Part shown: positions 1 through 13,250 of the stretch, in pieces | Layout: each line of letters begins with the position of its first letter | Position numbering within the stretch: the first letter of the stretch is position 1 | NCBI GenBank assembly: GCA_020747015.1 | Contig: JAGTJM010000015.1 | Coordinates: 124,001-188,000, forward strand | DNA from: Pyrenochaeta sp. MPI-SDFR-AT-0127 | Taxonomy: Eukaryota; Ascomycota; Dothideomycetes; Pleosporales; Cucurbitariaceae | DNA: 64,000 nt | Reading direction: 5' to 3' | Program-made: the position numbers and the translations under genes | Notes under the pieces: model-generated | What the model was told of the DNA's origin: nothing | The model's database searches: none | What the model saw: the letters and a program-made list of their open reading frames with translations, nothing else

Positions 1-3000
1 GCTATACCTCCGGCGCCCTCCGGCGAAGAACCAGCAGTACAGAGTAGACCGCATGTTGCACGCGGCAGCAGAGCGTGGTGTAAAGGTCAACATTATTGTG
101 TACAAGGAGGTGACCCAGGCTTTGACTCGTAAGTTGCTGAATCCAACATTACCCGACTATCTCCATTCTCTCCTACCGAGCTCTACGGACAAGTTCACAA
201 AAGGCCTCACTCGAGTTGGCCTAGATGTCGTCTTCAAGTCGCTTGAGGTGTGGGAAGAGACAGATCCGCTGATTGCACCACCTATTACAGTCTCCTCAGC
301 CCATACGAAGCATGCCCTGGAGGCGCTCCACCCTAACATTGGCGTTTTCCGACACCCCGACCATTTGCCAGATGCAGCAGTACTGCAGTCCTCATTCCTC
401 TCCTCACTCCAGAACATGTCTTTCACTCCAGCAAAGCTAGCTCAGCTTCCAGGAGATGGACTGAAGGCCATCTATGGAGCTCACAACGGAACAGTCATGT
501 ATTGGGCACATCACGAGAAACTCTGCCTTATAGATGGCCAAATCGCCTTCATGGGAGGTTTGGACCTCTGTTATGGCCGCTGGGATACCAATCAGCACGC
601 AATTGCCGACGCGCATCCCGGCAACATTGATCGGATAGTATTCCCTGGTCAGGACTTCAACAATGCCCGCATGCTAGGTAAGACCATAAATCCCCATCAA
701 CTCTGTGTGAAATATGATCGTACAAAGCTGCTTAGTTTGGCCTCGAATATCTGCAGCGCACTTTGCAACTCTCAAACAGAGATAGCAAAGTTTTCTGATG
801 CCATCCAAACTGCTTTCGTGAGCATGGTTTGCATAACTCATGTATTTAAGCCCGCAATGCTAATAATGAGATAGATTTTGCAGATGTCGTTAACTGGGAA
901 AACAACAAACTCGACAGATCTGTGAGCTCTCGTATGGGATGGTCTGACGTTGCACTCTGTCTTGCGGGCCCGGTAGTCCAAGATCTTCGTACACATTTTG
1001 CGCAACGCTGGAATTTCATATATGATGAGAAATACAGCAAGAAGGCTACCAGATATGCCAGGATACCGGACACTAGCAGCGGTGCTCAGCAAGGCGGTGT
1101 GTATCCGCCACCCCCAGCTCAGCAACGTGAGTTTGAGAATGAGGATGGCCAACGCGGGTTCGGCAGTGATGATCGCAATGAAGACGGTGAGCGAGGGCTG
1201 TTCGGCCATGGTGGCGGCGGAGGAGGCCTGCGTCAGAAGATTTACAGCAAGGTTAACCAGGAGTACCACGAGTTCGAACAACAACATGGCCACCATCAAG
1301 ATTCTCAGCAATCACATGCTGAACACAGTGCCCAAAAGGGCGGAGCTGATTGCCAGATTACTCGAAGTTCTGCAAAGTGGAGCCACAATCTGATCGCGAC
1401 CGAGGTTTGCACAATCCTCCATAATGAAGTTCAATTCACTAATCAGATCCTAGCACTCGATCCAAAATGCCTACTGTGACATCATTCGCGACAGCAAGCA
1501 CTTCGTATATATTGAGAATCAGTTCTTCATTACGGCTACTGGAGATCTACAGAAACCTATCAAGAACAGGATTGGCGCAGCCATGGTCGAACGTATTATT
1601 CGCGCTGCTCGCAATGGCGAAAAGTACAAGATGATAGTCATGATCCCTGCAGTTCCGGCCTTCGCTGGTGATTTGAAGCTCGATGAAGCGTTAGGAACGC
1701 GAGCTATTATGGAGTGTAAGCTATTTCACCGAGCTCTTTAAAACCACTCGTCAGAAAGCCCCCGGAAGAACTCATGCAGCTTCTCAACTCCCAAATGCGG
1801 TTAGAAGGCTGCACGAACTACTACAGACAGTTTAAGACGTATTCCTAGATGTGTATCATCCACTTTACTTGATGGGGACTTTACTGACTATATCACAACT
1901 TTTAGTTCAATACGATTCCATAAATCGTGGTGGCCACTCGATCTACGAGGAAATTGCGCGGGCCGGCTTCAACCCAATGGACTACATCCGATTTTACAAC
2001 CTCCGCAGCTATGATCGTATCAATGCTAGCCAGGTCATGCGTGATGCTGAACAACGAAGTGGCGTATCATATACCCAGGCTCAAGAAGGGTTTGATGCCG
2101 CACACGAAGGCGACCGGGGCTACCAAGCATATCGCCCACCACCGACCGCTGAGTATGGAGTGTATGAAATGGATGGGTCCTCTAGCCGCCCACCTGCCCA
2201 ACAACAAAGCGATTACGACCGTTATCAGCAGGAGGCCACTAAGATTGGTGGTCGACAGGGCCTCGGAGATGGGCGCTGGGACACTGTTAGCGAGTGCTAC
2301 ATGCTCAATGGGGAAGACATCCGCAATGTGCCCTGGGAGGGCGCAGCGGCGGATGAGATGGATGCATTCGTATCTGAGGAGCTATACATTCACAGTAAAC
2401 TGCTGATAGCTGATGATCAGATTGTCATCTGCGGCTCTGCCAATCTCAACGACCGCTCTCAACTAGGCGATCACGATTCCGAGATCGCAGTGATCATCCA
2501 GGATCCAGATTCTGTCGATGCGTACATGGACGGGCGGCCATGGAGAGCCTCAAAGTTTGCTTCTTCTCTGCGTCGAGAAATCTTCCGAAAGCATCTCGGT
2601 TTACTCAAACCTCAAGACATGGAGCGTCCAGATCCGAACTATGAACCAGTTGGCGTACCGAATGTATATGACTGGGGCTCCAATGAAGACAGGCAGGTCG
2701 CAGATCCACTGTCAGACGAATTCCAGAATTTGTGGACTTGGCGAGCACATACCAACACTCAGGCTTTTGGGAAGGTATTCCATCCAGTGCCCAGCGACAA
2801 TGTTAAGAACTGGAAAGAGTACGATGAGTTTTACTCTCGGTTCTTTGGACAAGACCAAAAGGCTAAAGAGCAAAAGAAGCCTAGCTTGTACAAGTGGGGA
2901 CATGTGGTTGCAGAGAACTTCAGCCAGGGCGAGCAAGGTGTGCGCGAAGTAAAGGAAGTTTTGAGTACCATCAAGGGAAACCTTGTAGAGATGCCATTAC

Positions 3001-3074
3001 TCTTCTTGAAGGAAGAAGACATTGCGAAGGAGGGTGTGGGACTGAATGCCCTTACGGAGGAGTTGTACACCTAG
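1..3074 (+). CDS. spo14: Phospholipase D (PLD1/Spo14 type), 3' part
   Basis: Hydrolyses phosphatidylcholine to phosphatidic acid and choline, acting in membrane traffic and signalling. The 5' end lies outside the window. The visible exons are <1..677, 884..1404, 1454..1715 and 1906..3074; all three introns are GT-AG and keep phase. Both HKD catalytic motifs are present: HEKLCLID near nt 512-535 and HSKLLIADD near 2391-2417, the latter followed by the typical GSANLNDRS stretch. The conserved segments NQYRVDRML (start of the window) and SINRGGHSI (after the third intron) also match the family. A low-complexity acidic, Gly- and Gln-rich insert sits at about 1090-1330 between the motifs, as is common in fungal PLDs. 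The C-terminal tail after the second motif is about 220 residues. The PX/PH part expected upstream is not seen. Confidence 0.95.
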
Positions 3075-3911
3075 AATCGGCTTGACACCGCATGAATTGG
3101 TTGGCTATATTGGACCTCTTATTTTCTCCCTTGCGTTTCCGTTCGATTTCAGTTGCCAGATAGAGAATCTGGCTCCCTAGTAAGCATGATGAAACGAAGT
3201 GAACATCCAACGAACAGTCTTGGCGCTCGCAGATACTAAACGCATACGTTTGATTGTGATATCTTGATACAGCATCCCCAAGTGTCCAAGGCCACGTATA
3301 ATCATGTTATTCATAGTATTCAGATGAGACGAGTGCTAGAAATTTTACCAACCTGGCTAATCATGAACACAGACTCAGTCGCATGTGACACGTTGGGCTC
3401 TTTGGTCTGGTTGAGCCATGACGTCACAGTCAACACACGTCATTTCGCACATCAACCTCGACAGCGTTCACCCTTACAGATCCCAGCATTGAATATGGAC
3501 ATCACTTACTGGGACCACCAGATTTCAAGATTCGGAAAAATTGAGGCTCGTGGCACAATATAACCGGAATTGACGTTTTACCGGACAAGAGATCAAGGAC
3601 ATACCCTGGATTTTACAGCAGGCCTTTTGCGATTGGACCTTGACCTCGGTAATACGAGCTTGATTGAGGTACGCGGGATTGACTGCGCCCCAATCGCTGT
3701 AGATTGCTCCCTTGAAGTCGTGTCCCGCGGTCCAGGTCGTGGCCTGCCGTTTCTGTTCGTAACAGGGACGACCGAACTACGTCATCCGAGCCCATGCCTT
3801 AATAACACCTTCAATGCGCGCTCTTTGAACACATTACAGATTTACAATACCCCACTTTGACTCTCACAATAAAAACTCGTATTTTCAACTGAACTCTACA
3901 ATACCAGCATC
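3075..3911. other. Intergenic, no supported gene
   Basis: Two plus-strand ORFs (3264-3563, 3570-3860) have no recognisable protein features or splice context. The stretch just before 3912 is CA/CT-rich and looks like the leader of the next gene. Confidence 0.6.
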
Positions 3912-4934
3912 ATGGAGACTATTAGCAACATTGCGTCTACTGCCACATCGACAGTGTCAAATCTCATCTATGGCGACCAGACCAAGAAGAACGAAACTGA
4001 CGGCAAAGAACCCGTCTCTGGGCAGGAGGGCAAAGGCACCGCGACTGAACCATTTGACCAGGGCAATGCCGGTGAGTGGTTTCCTTAGCTGGGGGGTACG
4101 AGGATTGAGCTCATGTAACCCCACAGCAACCCCACTAGATACGGCAGATAAGAAAGCCTTTCTCGATGAATCCAGTAATGATAAGGTCGCAAAGGACTCC
4201 GTAGCGGGTGAGAAGGCGGACAATGCCAGTGAGTCTGCCAGCTTGAAACTCTTCATTAAATGTGCCTGACAACAAGCACAGCCTCCGGCTCGAATGATTT
4301 CCTCAAGTTGAATCCTACTCTTGACGGGCCTGCGACCGAAGAGGGTGCGCCAAAGATCCATACCAATGCCTCAGACCCCACATACACCGGGATGCCCATC
4401 GTACCCCTCGACCCTGATGTAGCAACGTCGGGCGTAGAGAAGAAGTCTTCATCTACAACGGAGGCCACGGGTATCACTGATCAAGCCGGAGTTACAAACA
4501 AGGTGTGGAAAGAGACCCCACTTGACGATATCAGCCGTGCAGGTGCTCCAGGAGCGGGCCCTGATGCTCCAGACTCTACTACGCCAAGTAAGGCTCCTGT
4601 TACCGATGGAACGGACGTTGCCAAGGACTCGAAAGTTGAGCAGAGTCTTGATGGCAGCGTAAGCCCGAAGAATACGACATCATTGGGCGTTGGTGCCACT
4701 GAATCCGGAGCTACTGGCGAGAGCAAGGGTACGTGGATACAGAAAGCAGGGCATACGCTGAGCAAAGCTGACGGTGTAGCAGGCCTTGTCGGAGAGAAGT
4801 CTACCCATAAGAGTGACTCGAGCAAGCCCGTGGAGCCAGTGTCGTCCGCTACTAGCGAAGAGAAGAGCAGCAAGATATCCCACCTCAAGGGTAAGCTCAA
4901 GGACAAGCTTCACATCGGCTCCAAGGACAAATAG
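3912..4934 (+). CDS. Hydrophilic fungal stress-type protein, uncharacterised
   Basis: Exons 3912..4071, 4127..4228 and 4282..4934 give 304 residues; both introns are GT-AG and keep phase. The start METISNIASTATSTVSNLIYG, followed by a PVSGQEGKGTATEPFDQGN-like stretch, is a pattern I recognise from a conserved but uncharacterised family of filamentous ascomycetes. The rest is rich in Ser, Thr, Gly, Ala, Asp and Lys, with no hydrophobic core, signal peptide or membrane segment. The C-terminus is strongly Lys-rich (KGKLKDKLHIGSKDK), as in LEA-like or hydrophilin proteins. The function is unknown; a stress or desiccation role is inferred from composition only. Two similar hydrophilic proteins lie at 43.7-45.5 kb. 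Confidence 0.8.
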
Positions 4935-5676
4935 AGCTTTCTGTACCTGCTGCCACCGATGCAATACTTTCACATTGATGACGGACGAGATTTGATACCA
5001 GGCATAGTTTGCCAGACCTTGAGAGGTCATCTTCTTTTGATTTCAAGATAGTAACTTAATGTTATGAGCATATGTCCCCATTACCAATTCGTCCAATCAG
5101 CGGCATGACGTAGCCTCGTGGCTCCAATCTCAGTTAGCGTTCTTAGGCGACCTGACGTGCATATAGAACGCCCCATTCTTATCACACGCACCACCAACAC
5201 ATGCTAGCTCCTAACATGACCATTTATTCCGCTAGGTTTTATTGAGTAGTTACAGATCGCGTCACACGACCTCGTAGCATTGCGCCCCTCTCTTATCGAG
5301 ACCCAAATCATCAAGAGGTATGTTAATAGCCCTTTAGCGGTTTGCAGCATCTGGTATTATCTTTGCCTCTACTTCATGTCTTGTCTTGTTTACTAGACAC
5401 AATCTCATCTTCTTTTATACCATAACATATTTTCAAGATTCCCTTTCTTGCTATAGCCATGTCTAGCCATTTCATAGCTATCTTGGCATAGAAGTGAGGT
5501 ACACGTGCTCCGAACGGAATCCATCGGCCTATATCACTCTATCTCTCCTAGACATTCCTTTCCACAACTTGTTATTTCTTATTTTGGTAGGACTTTGTCT
5601 ACCTCTATCATTTTCTCCTCTATTCTCACGCACCCCTGAACGTCCTTTTTTCGGAACGTTGCCTGCCGCGAAAATC
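4935..5676. other. Intergenic and probable 5' leader
   Basis: No gene is supported. The last 250 bases are CT-rich, like a promoter or leader of the amine oxidase gene. A frame open from 5494 runs into that gene, so a longer N-terminus is possible, but it would be hydrophobic and unlike the family. Confidence 0.5.
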
Positions 5677-7645
5677 ATGGGTAACATTGGAAATCTTAAC
5701 GTGGATAGTAGAAATTATATATCAAATAACGTGTCACACGGCAGAAGTAGTTGCGCGACTCGGCTACAGCAAGATCTATCTGGTTCCCCGCACCAAGAAA
5801 ACTTTATGGAGGAAGCGAACGAGGCAGATGTACCGATGATTCGAAGAGCGGCGGGTAAGGTACCGCACGTGTGTATTGTTGGCGCTGGTGTAGCTGGATT
5901 GCGCTGCGCAGATCTGCTGCTACGATATGGTGCAAAAGTAACCATCTTGGAGGGCCGCGATCGAGTTGGTGGGCGGGTAAGTTCAACAGCGATCAAATGG
6001 AAATATCATCGTCCGACGCATATATAGCTATGTCAAAGTAATGCGCTAGGGCATTTAGTTGATCTGTAAGTTGCCAAAGCGTACTTTTTCGCGGTAGATG
6101 TCGACTTTGGAACCCTTAGACTGATCAACACTTCGTAAGGGGCCCAAATTGGATACATGGAACAGACGACAATCCAATATTAGATTTGGCCAAGCAAACA
6201 AAAACGGCAACTATGGATTGGGATGGCCGGCAAGCTGTGTTCGATTCGCAGGGAAACAATATGCCGGAGAAAGAGGCAGCAGAGAACACCGAAGCTGTGT
6301 GGGCGATTATCGAGAAAGCCATGAAGCTTGCAAACGAAGAGTCTGCGACAATCCCAGCTGAGAAGAGCTTATTCAATTTTTTCGAAGAACAAGTAGTCAA
6401 GATGTTTCCGTCAGATATCGAAGGAGTAGGGGACGATGCAGCGAACTGGAGACAGCAAACCATTCTCCAGATGGCCGAGATGTGGGGTGCATTTGTCGGA
6501 AGTCCGATCCAAAGACAAAGTCTGAAGTTCTTCTGGCTCGAAGAATGTATTGATGGAGAGAACCTCTTTGTTGCAGATACTTACCAGAAAGTTCTTGCGA
6601 AGATTGCTGAGCCAGCGCTCAAGACTGTGATTAAATTTAGTCACAAGGTCAGAAAGATAATATCAAACGATGGAGTCGATGGGCCCAGTGTGACAGTAGA
6701 TATTGAAGGTGAAGGCAGCCAAGATTTCGACGAGGTCGTCATGACGGCTCCTCTAGGCTGGCTGAAGAGGAATATGGATGCCTTCGCACCAGAGTTACCG
6801 ACGAGGCTAAAGGAGGGAATTGGCTCAATTGGTTATGGACATTTGGATAAGGTCAGTCACCTCATATAAGCCATTTTGCGATTTTCTTACAAAGCCAGGT
6901 GTATATTAACTTCCCAATTGCTTTTTGGAACACGTCTTCTTCGGCCGCGACACCACTATCGACGGCGCAGAAATCTAGCATTCCCAACGTAACAGCAACT
7001 ACAGCACCACTCCATCAAAAACCCTCGTCTACTTCGTCCGTTGACCCAACGCACTATCCAGGCTTCACGCACTGGGCCAAACCAGATTACGCTCCGGACA
7101 CCAATCCATTACGCTGGAATCAAGAAGCAGTCAATCTCGCTGCACTTCCAGGCCCTAACGCCCATCCAACCCTGCTGTTCTACATATACGGCCCAACATC
7201 GTTGCATATTGCGAAGCTCCTCTCAACAAATCCAAAGTCCTCGCACCACGACTTGCTCACCAATTTCTTCCACCCCTACTTCTCCAGACTGCCCAATTAC
7301 TCTGCCTCCAAGCCATCCCACCAGCCCACAGCTATCTTAGCAACCGCTTGGGCGAACGATGAACTCGCCGGCTACGGCTCATACAGCAACTTCCAAGTAG
7401 GCTTGGAAAAGGGAGACAAGGATATTGAAGTGATGAGAAGAGGGATTCCGGAGAGAGGTGTCTGGTTAGCTGGCGAGCATACGGCACCGTTTGTTGCCCT
7501 GGGTACGGTTACGGGGGCATATTGGGCTGGCGAGGGCGTGGCGAAGAGGATTGTGAGAGCTTACGAGTTGAAGAGTAGGGATGTTGAGGGTGCGAAAGAT
7601 GAAGGTGTGGTTGTCAAGGAGGGTAAGGAGGACATCGCTATCTGA
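5677..7645 (+). CDS. FAD-dependent amine oxidase (polyamine oxidase-like)
   Basis: Flavin amine oxidase of the polyamine oxidase/LSD1 superfamily, expected to oxidise polyamines or similar amines to aldehyde and hydrogen peroxide. Exons 5677..5976, 6028..6065, 6140..6851 and 6899..7645 give 598 residues, and all three introns keep phase. The dinucleotide-binding motif VGAGVAGLRCADLL is at about residue 67, and the downstream GRDRVGGR is typical of the family. Joining the 38-nt second exon to the third gives GHLVDLGPNWIHGTD, the conserved substrate-side motif. The C-terminal FAD motif is GVWLAGEHTAPFVALGTVTGA. A Ser/Thr/Pro-rich insert follows VYINFPIAFW. The start could instead be the ATG at 5806. 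Substrate specificity cannot be read from the sequence. No peroxisomal SKL-type end is present (it ends EDIAI). Confidence 0.9.
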
Positions 7646-8061
7646 AGAAGCAAGGCTGGGATTTGAGGCTTGATTTGATTGACTTTAGAGTATAGGGAAG
7701 TATGACTGTTGCATTTTGGAGCCCAGGGCACTACAGAGAAACTTACTAAAGTTACTTAACGTTCGAATACAATGCGAGTTTGTGTCTTTCCTCATGAAAT
7801 TGTGCCTGACGCAGTGTGGAGGCGACATTCCATCAACTGCTTACAGTTCGTTCGTGAAATGCGATGCCCGGCCATTTTACATGAAAGCCTAAATCCATCA
7901 ATGCCACCACATCAATTCTTCTTTCGGCTCATGAAGACATTGAAACGGGCACAGAAACATCACCCTCACGCGGCGGCACTTTACTGACATAGGGACGTAG
8001 CAAGAGTTGAGAGTACTGGGATGCATTGTGGCAATAGACTAAGTAAATTTGCTTTGCTATC
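7646..8061. other. Short convergent intergenic region
   Basis: It lies between the 3' ends of two convergent genes. A 71-codon ORF at 7772-7987 has no recognisable feature and probably lies in 3' UTR. Confidence 0.6.
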
Positions 8062-9655
8062 TTAGAACGTACTTCCTCTGGTTAAGCTTCTCTTCCAGCT
8101 TCTTTTCTTTGGCCCTTCGTCTTCCCTCATCGTACTCACTCTGGCTACTCTGAGCTCCGTCTTCGGTACCATGAGCGCACCCCCGCTATCTCTAATCCTT
8201 TTCCTTAACTCTTCTTCCTCTAGATACTCCGCCTGTGGACCCAACTCCTCTCGTATCGCAGCTGAGTAATCCATAACGCTGCGAAGAAGCCCGGGTCTTC
8301 TTCCGCTCTTGTACATTCTCGACCCACGCCGGGTGTCGAGCCACATGCCTACGCTTATGCAAGCCCAGATGAAGTTGAAAATTGACACCATGAAGAGGAA
8401 AATGTAGGAAAACCCCCATTGATACGTTTCGCTTGGCTTGCAGGATCCGTTTTCGAAGAGGTATGTCGCATTGTAGAGATCGCCGTCTATCGCATAAGCA
8501 TACTTATGACGTGACTGCTCCGGAGGAATGACAACCTCTAGATCAGTCTGGTAGTATGTGATATTAAGACTCGGGGATAGTAGGTCGATCGGGTTTCCAC
8601 CTTCGAACTCCCATGTCGAAGACGCATTGACAAAGAGATTCGCAACCCCGATCTGGGTGTCGTTGTATACAACACTGTCTTCAGCGAATTGCGCCCGATC
8701 TTCAACACAACACGATTAGCTGTATTCATCATTTAGTCGTCCTGCACATACATTTTTTGATTGAATTCACAAGCCCACTGTCTTTGGTAGTGACAAGGAG
8801 CGGTCCATTGCGCTCTATCCGCTGAGCATCGTTGACGATATATATCACCTTGTCAATCTGGTTCCATTCGATGAGGTTCTTCTCATAGTTCTGAACATAT
8901 GGCTCGTTTGTTGTGATGTAACCAGTAAGTGCTCCCATTAATGTTGGGAACGAGAGCACATATAGTGTTGAGATGAGCATACTCAGGATTGCAAGCCAGC
9001 GAAAGAAGCGTTTCCAAGTTCCCTTGCCAAACGACAAGAACTCTTTTCCGAGCACCCCAAGCGTGCCCATGGTTGTCGTCTCAAAAGCAATCGCAGCATA
9101 CATCTTATACGACGTCATATGCATTTCCATGTGGTATACCAGCCACTCGTTGAACACACGGTAGTTGACCCAGGCTAGCAGGATTTGGCCACCTCTTCCA
9201 ATGATGAGGTCCCATGCGATATCGATGACTTTGACTTGTGTGAATGTGAAGGCCCCAAAGCTCAGATTGGGTGTGAAGAAATAAGAAGAATCCATGATCC
9301 GCCATGTCGCACCGGCCGCCTCTTTCCACGAACCATTCGGGTAACAGTCGCGCCCTCGGATGTAGCTTTGTGAAGCTGTTTCGGCTGCGGCGGCAAGAAT
9401 CACAATGGGGGCCAACGCCAGTGGCAGCGTAAGAACAACGAAGAATGTCCTCCATGGAAAAGGCGATAGTTTTTCGCGGTATGTCGGTCTGCGCTCATCC
9501 TCTTTGATCCACTGGCGTGAAGAAACCGATTCTGAATCGTGGCGGGGTTCGATGTTGAGCATCTCGACGCTCGTTCCCATTTCGTCTTCAGGGTTCTTGC
9601 CGACGGCGAAGAACGGCATGCGCGGATTCATCGCTGGAGCGCAGCAACATGCCAC
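8062..9655 (-). CDS. Multi-pass membrane protein, uncharacterised fungal family
   Basis: Exons 8752..9655 and 8062..8699 on the minus strand, joined across a 52-nt intron (8700..8751), give 513 residues. A cytosolic-looking N-terminus of about 80 residues precedes a first membrane segment (TFFVVLTLPLALAPIVILAA). Further segments follow around IAWDLIIGRGGQILLAWV, a stretch after WKRFFRWLAILSMLISTLYVL, and near the C-terminus (YIFLFMVSIFNFIWACISV). Between the last two is a probable extracytoplasmic domain with several N-glycosylation sequons (NASS, NITY, NATY, NGSC). The C-terminal tail is rich in Arg, Lys and Glu. I recognise the overall pattern from unnamed fungal membrane proteins but know of no function. 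The start could be either Met in the first 11 residues. Confidence 0.8.
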
Positions 9656-10153
9656 ACATCGCGAGGTGGAATCGTGATGGCGATGGATTGCGCTGGCTCG
9701 GAGTCTTGAAGCTTATGATTGATGTCATTTCCGCATTTCAGGCGCCCAAGATCCCCGTTCGAGGATACGAGGTCCGCGAGCCAAGCGAGGCGCAGCCACG
9801 TTAGAGAGGGGATCTTCATGATAGAACTATGGATAGAACAGTGTATGTAGTGCTGATATCTGACATGCATGTTGCTTCCTTCGGCACGCACCGGGTTTTG
9901 AGACGATTTGTCTTAGAAATTTCATGGTGTAGGGTTTAGGTAGGAGTTCAGTTTGAGGAGAGATGAATGGGTGGTTGGCTTGGCTACTTTTGCACATCTA
10001 GCCCCCAAGACCAGAACACTGTTAGTGTCCAAAACATTAGTAAATACGCAAGACCATCAAACGGACCCATCTAAATTGTTCTAAACTTCATTGTATTGCT
10101 ATCTATGCGCATATCATTACTTTGCGACTTCCGTCGCAAGCTTTGCTCAGTAT
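9656..10153. other. Intergenic, no supported gene
   Basis: It holds the upstream region of the membrane protein gene and the 3' flank of the deuterolysin gene. A minus-strand frame (9628-9891) is in the leader and has no family features. Confidence 0.5.
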
Positions 10154-11463
10154 CTAACAGTTTAGGTTGATAGCTAGGTTGGCAGTTAGCGCAAGTTATA
10201 AGACATTGAGGCTAATCGGTCACGTACCATTGGCATATAGCGCAAATGAGTCGGCATTGTTGAGCGCCTGGCTAGTCGTTAATGCCGTTGCAGCGGCATA
10301 TCCATAACCCAAATCATCGGTTCCTGGCTCGTATACACCAGGAGCGTGTGCCTCCTCATGAAGAACAGTGGTGGCTTGATCCTGCCCATGACATGTTGAT
10401 GAGAGAGCTGGGAGCTCGTCAAAGAATAGATCGCAGTATGTGATGAAGTCCAGCGAGGGTACGGTATACGCGAGAACGTTGCTAGAGCAACCTCCATATG
10501 GGTCGTTGCAGTTCGTTGATGTCGTCGAGGCAGTGCCGCCACAGTCAGTGGCAATGGCGCTGAGGCGGCCATTAACTTCGCTTCTGGTACTTGCCGAGGT
10601 CGATTTGAAGTATTCGGTCAACTTGGTTCCCGCGGTCGCGGCAGTGGCAGCGGCGGACGCCAGTGACGCGCAGTTTGATAGAGCTGTTTGGATAGCACTG
10701 AGCTTAGTGCCTGTGCAGCTAGATCCAACGACTGTTCGCTTGACGATAGCCTTGCTGACAGTGGCTGCTAGAGCGCCATCAACGGACATGGTGAGTTTGT
10801 TAGACTCGTAGTTGTAAGTGCCGGCAAGGTCGGTTGAACCCTCTTCTGCGTACGGTAGCAAGCCTTTCGCGAAGACGTCAAAATCGCCACCATCGCTCAA
10901 AGTATGTAGAGCAGCAGCCTCGACAGTGAGCTCCTTCGACTCTCCAGCTCCGAGTGTAACAAAGTCATCTGTGCTCAGCCCAGTCGTTAAAAGCCGGACT
11001 TGAATGCCCTCGAATGGAACCTTCTTGCCTGTGGCATGGTTAGATTACAGTCTCCGACGCAGGAGAAGGACGCAATCGTAACAAGGAATTAGAAGTCTGA
11101 TGCCGAAGTAGAAGTAAAGCCAAGAGATTTGGACCAACTTAGAGGTCTACACAATCAAAGGGCCAAATTTCTACAGAATTCACGGCAACATACGACTGAC
11201 AAGAAATGAGATGTTTCAAACTTACTGCCTCCGGCGGAGTAAACTGAGACCTTCTCAACGGGAGTTTGCTCGTCCAGAAAAGTGCCTTTGCTGAGAAGGT
11301 TCACGGTCTTGTCGCCTTTGTTGGTAACGGTGACTTTGACCTCGGTGTTGCCGGCAGCAACGAGTTCAACGGTCAAAGGAGTCTCACGCTTGAGGACGTC
11401 GACTGAAGCAGCGGCGGCATAAGAGGCCAAAGCAGCCAAAGATAGTTGAGTGAAGCACTTCAT
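10154..11463 (-). CDS. Deuterolysin, secreted M35 zinc metalloprotease (neutral protease 2)
   Basis: Secreted peptidase made as a pre-pro-protein. Minus-strand exons 11226..11463, 10228..11028 and 10154..10173 give 352 residues. The last exon is only 20 nt but supplies the family's typical C-terminus (YANAINLNC) in place of a frame that would stop at YANGT. A signal peptide (MKCFTQLSLAALASYAAAA) comes first. A propeptide follows, up to a dibasic KR at about 176-177, which leaves a mature domain of about 175 residues, the usual size. The zinc motif HEEAH is at about 303-307, followed by GTDDLGYG, the M35 aspzincin signature with the third ligand Asp. Six cysteines lie in the mature part. The first intron is 197 nt, long for this window. 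Confidence 0.95.
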
Positions 11464-13250
11464 ATCGGTAAATCCAGGGATGCAACAATGATAGAAGATC
11501 GGGGATTACAAGAGGGCTCCGGGACCGAAGTGAGTCGATGATCAGTAAAAGGTGAGAGAGTCATTCTGCGTGGTTCACATATCTTTATAGTTACTTGCCT
11601 GGAAGCAGCTCAACCAAACAAAATGTGCGGCGCAAATCGCCGTCACGGGCTGGGATAAATGGCATCCTGGCTAAAACGGCTCTTGGAGCTTGACTGGTCT
11701 AGGCAGTTCAGGTAGTATCTGGGCATAAACCTAGAGATTCGTAGATGATTGCTCTCGGAGATGGTGGGGCGATTATGCAACGATTTCCAAGGGAAACGGG
11801 AGAGAATGATCAAAATGCATGCTCGATTGGGTGAATCCGCTGAAACAGGGTGGAACAGTCCACCTAGACTCTAGCAGAGACCGCGGGAGCCAGAGTAAAA
11901 ACGGAAAGTCCGAAAACATGCCTATAGGAAACAAGATGATGAGGAGTATAGCCTACGTGGAATCCACACAGTGAAACGGGTGTCGCCAGCCTGAATGGTG
12001 GCTCAACGCGTGTCGATCTCGGAGGTAGAGATTTAAGGAATGCCAGGCAAGCCTTGGGCCTGTAGGACATTTTGCGGGGACTTGACCTTGACAGGCGGAA
12101 ACTAGGAATTTTCACGAATGAGCGCCGCGGCAGTTAAGCCGGGTTCAGGCATTTTGCTGAGATGACCAGTGACATTTAGGAACGCTACCAGGCAAAAAGA
12201 ACCCCCAGGGGCTGTTTCATCCAGCAGGGGGTATCCGAGATCCATCAGATCGAGGCATCATTGTTTTGATTGGTTTCGAGCAGCCGTTGGGCTCACACAG
12301 TTCCGCCAAAATGATTACCTTGGCTGCTTGGAAACATACCAATTGCTGTGTAGTTGAAATCTAGCTATAAAGAAATACCCTGGATATACCTGGTGATACG
12401 TCAAACAAGCAGTGGCAACATGCATCTTGCGTGTTGCGTAATGCTTCAGGGTCGACAATATTGGCCTGGGGATTCTGACAGAGACCTGGCTCCATTGATG
12501 GAACATGGAGCAGTGATCCAGGTCATGGTGTTGAAAGAAGCTTGTCGGAGGATTTCCGCGGACATTTCCAAGGTTCTGGCAGACGGCTCGCCCGCCAGGC
12601 ACAAACTTAGTTAGAACGACACGGGAGTGCGAAGGCTAGGCCACTCCTTCATCACAGCACAGTTCATGCAACGCATTATGTGGCGGGTGCATCTGCCTGG
12701 GGCATCGTTTCGTCTTTCCTTAGAGCAGGCGAATTGCGTTGCCCGCACGCCACCTTACGACGTTCTGTTTAATCTATTTTGACGCCACGCACGCGTTTCA
12801 CCCTTCTTGGCAAGGGACGCTGATCCACAGCTCGACGGTTGATTGCAGTCCATAATGCCTATAACGATCTGATTCGTTGATCAATAATCTGTCATCAAAC
12901 AGCATGTATCCGGTTACATTCCGGTAGACGAGGTGGGAGACTGTGTGGCCATTTGAGCCTCGCAAATACATGACTCTCTGGATGTCGACCCAAAACGTCA
13001 TTAGCATTCCATTAAATCACATGCACCAGCAAATATCCTCAGTCCGCAACATCATATATTAATATCTCCTAGACTGCATCATAGTATCTTCGAATACATA
13101 CGTCACCCCACCAAGCATCCAAACAGCGATAACCCATTAATCTCCTTCCATTAGCGGTTTGGCGTTCCCCGCTGCCTAGAAACATCTCACCTACGTAAAG
13201 GAGCATAGCAGCCACCATTCCTTCTTAACTCTCTGATAAGATCCTACCTC
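11464..13250. other. Long divergent intergenic region
   Basis: About 1.8 kb separate the divergent deuterolysin and propeptide-like genes. Several ORFs of 60-95 codons on both strands show no protein features. A TGATAAG GATA-type box lies just upstream of 13251, as expected for AreA-type nitrogen control, but single short motifs are weak evidence. Confidence 0.5.

Noticed and set aside
838..1393. Minus-strand ORFs and an extra plus frame inside the PLD gene
   Set aside because: They overlap a PLD exon with clear family sequence; they are shadows without domains.
9628..9891. 87-codon minus-strand ORF before the membrane protein gene
   Set aside because: It lies in the leader, overlaps the start of the real gene in another frame, and has no family features.
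10220..10240. Stop codon after YANGT as the true end of deuterolysin
   Set aside because: A 54-nt intron (10174-10227) leads to a 20-nt exon giving the family's C-terminal NLNC ending with its last Cys.
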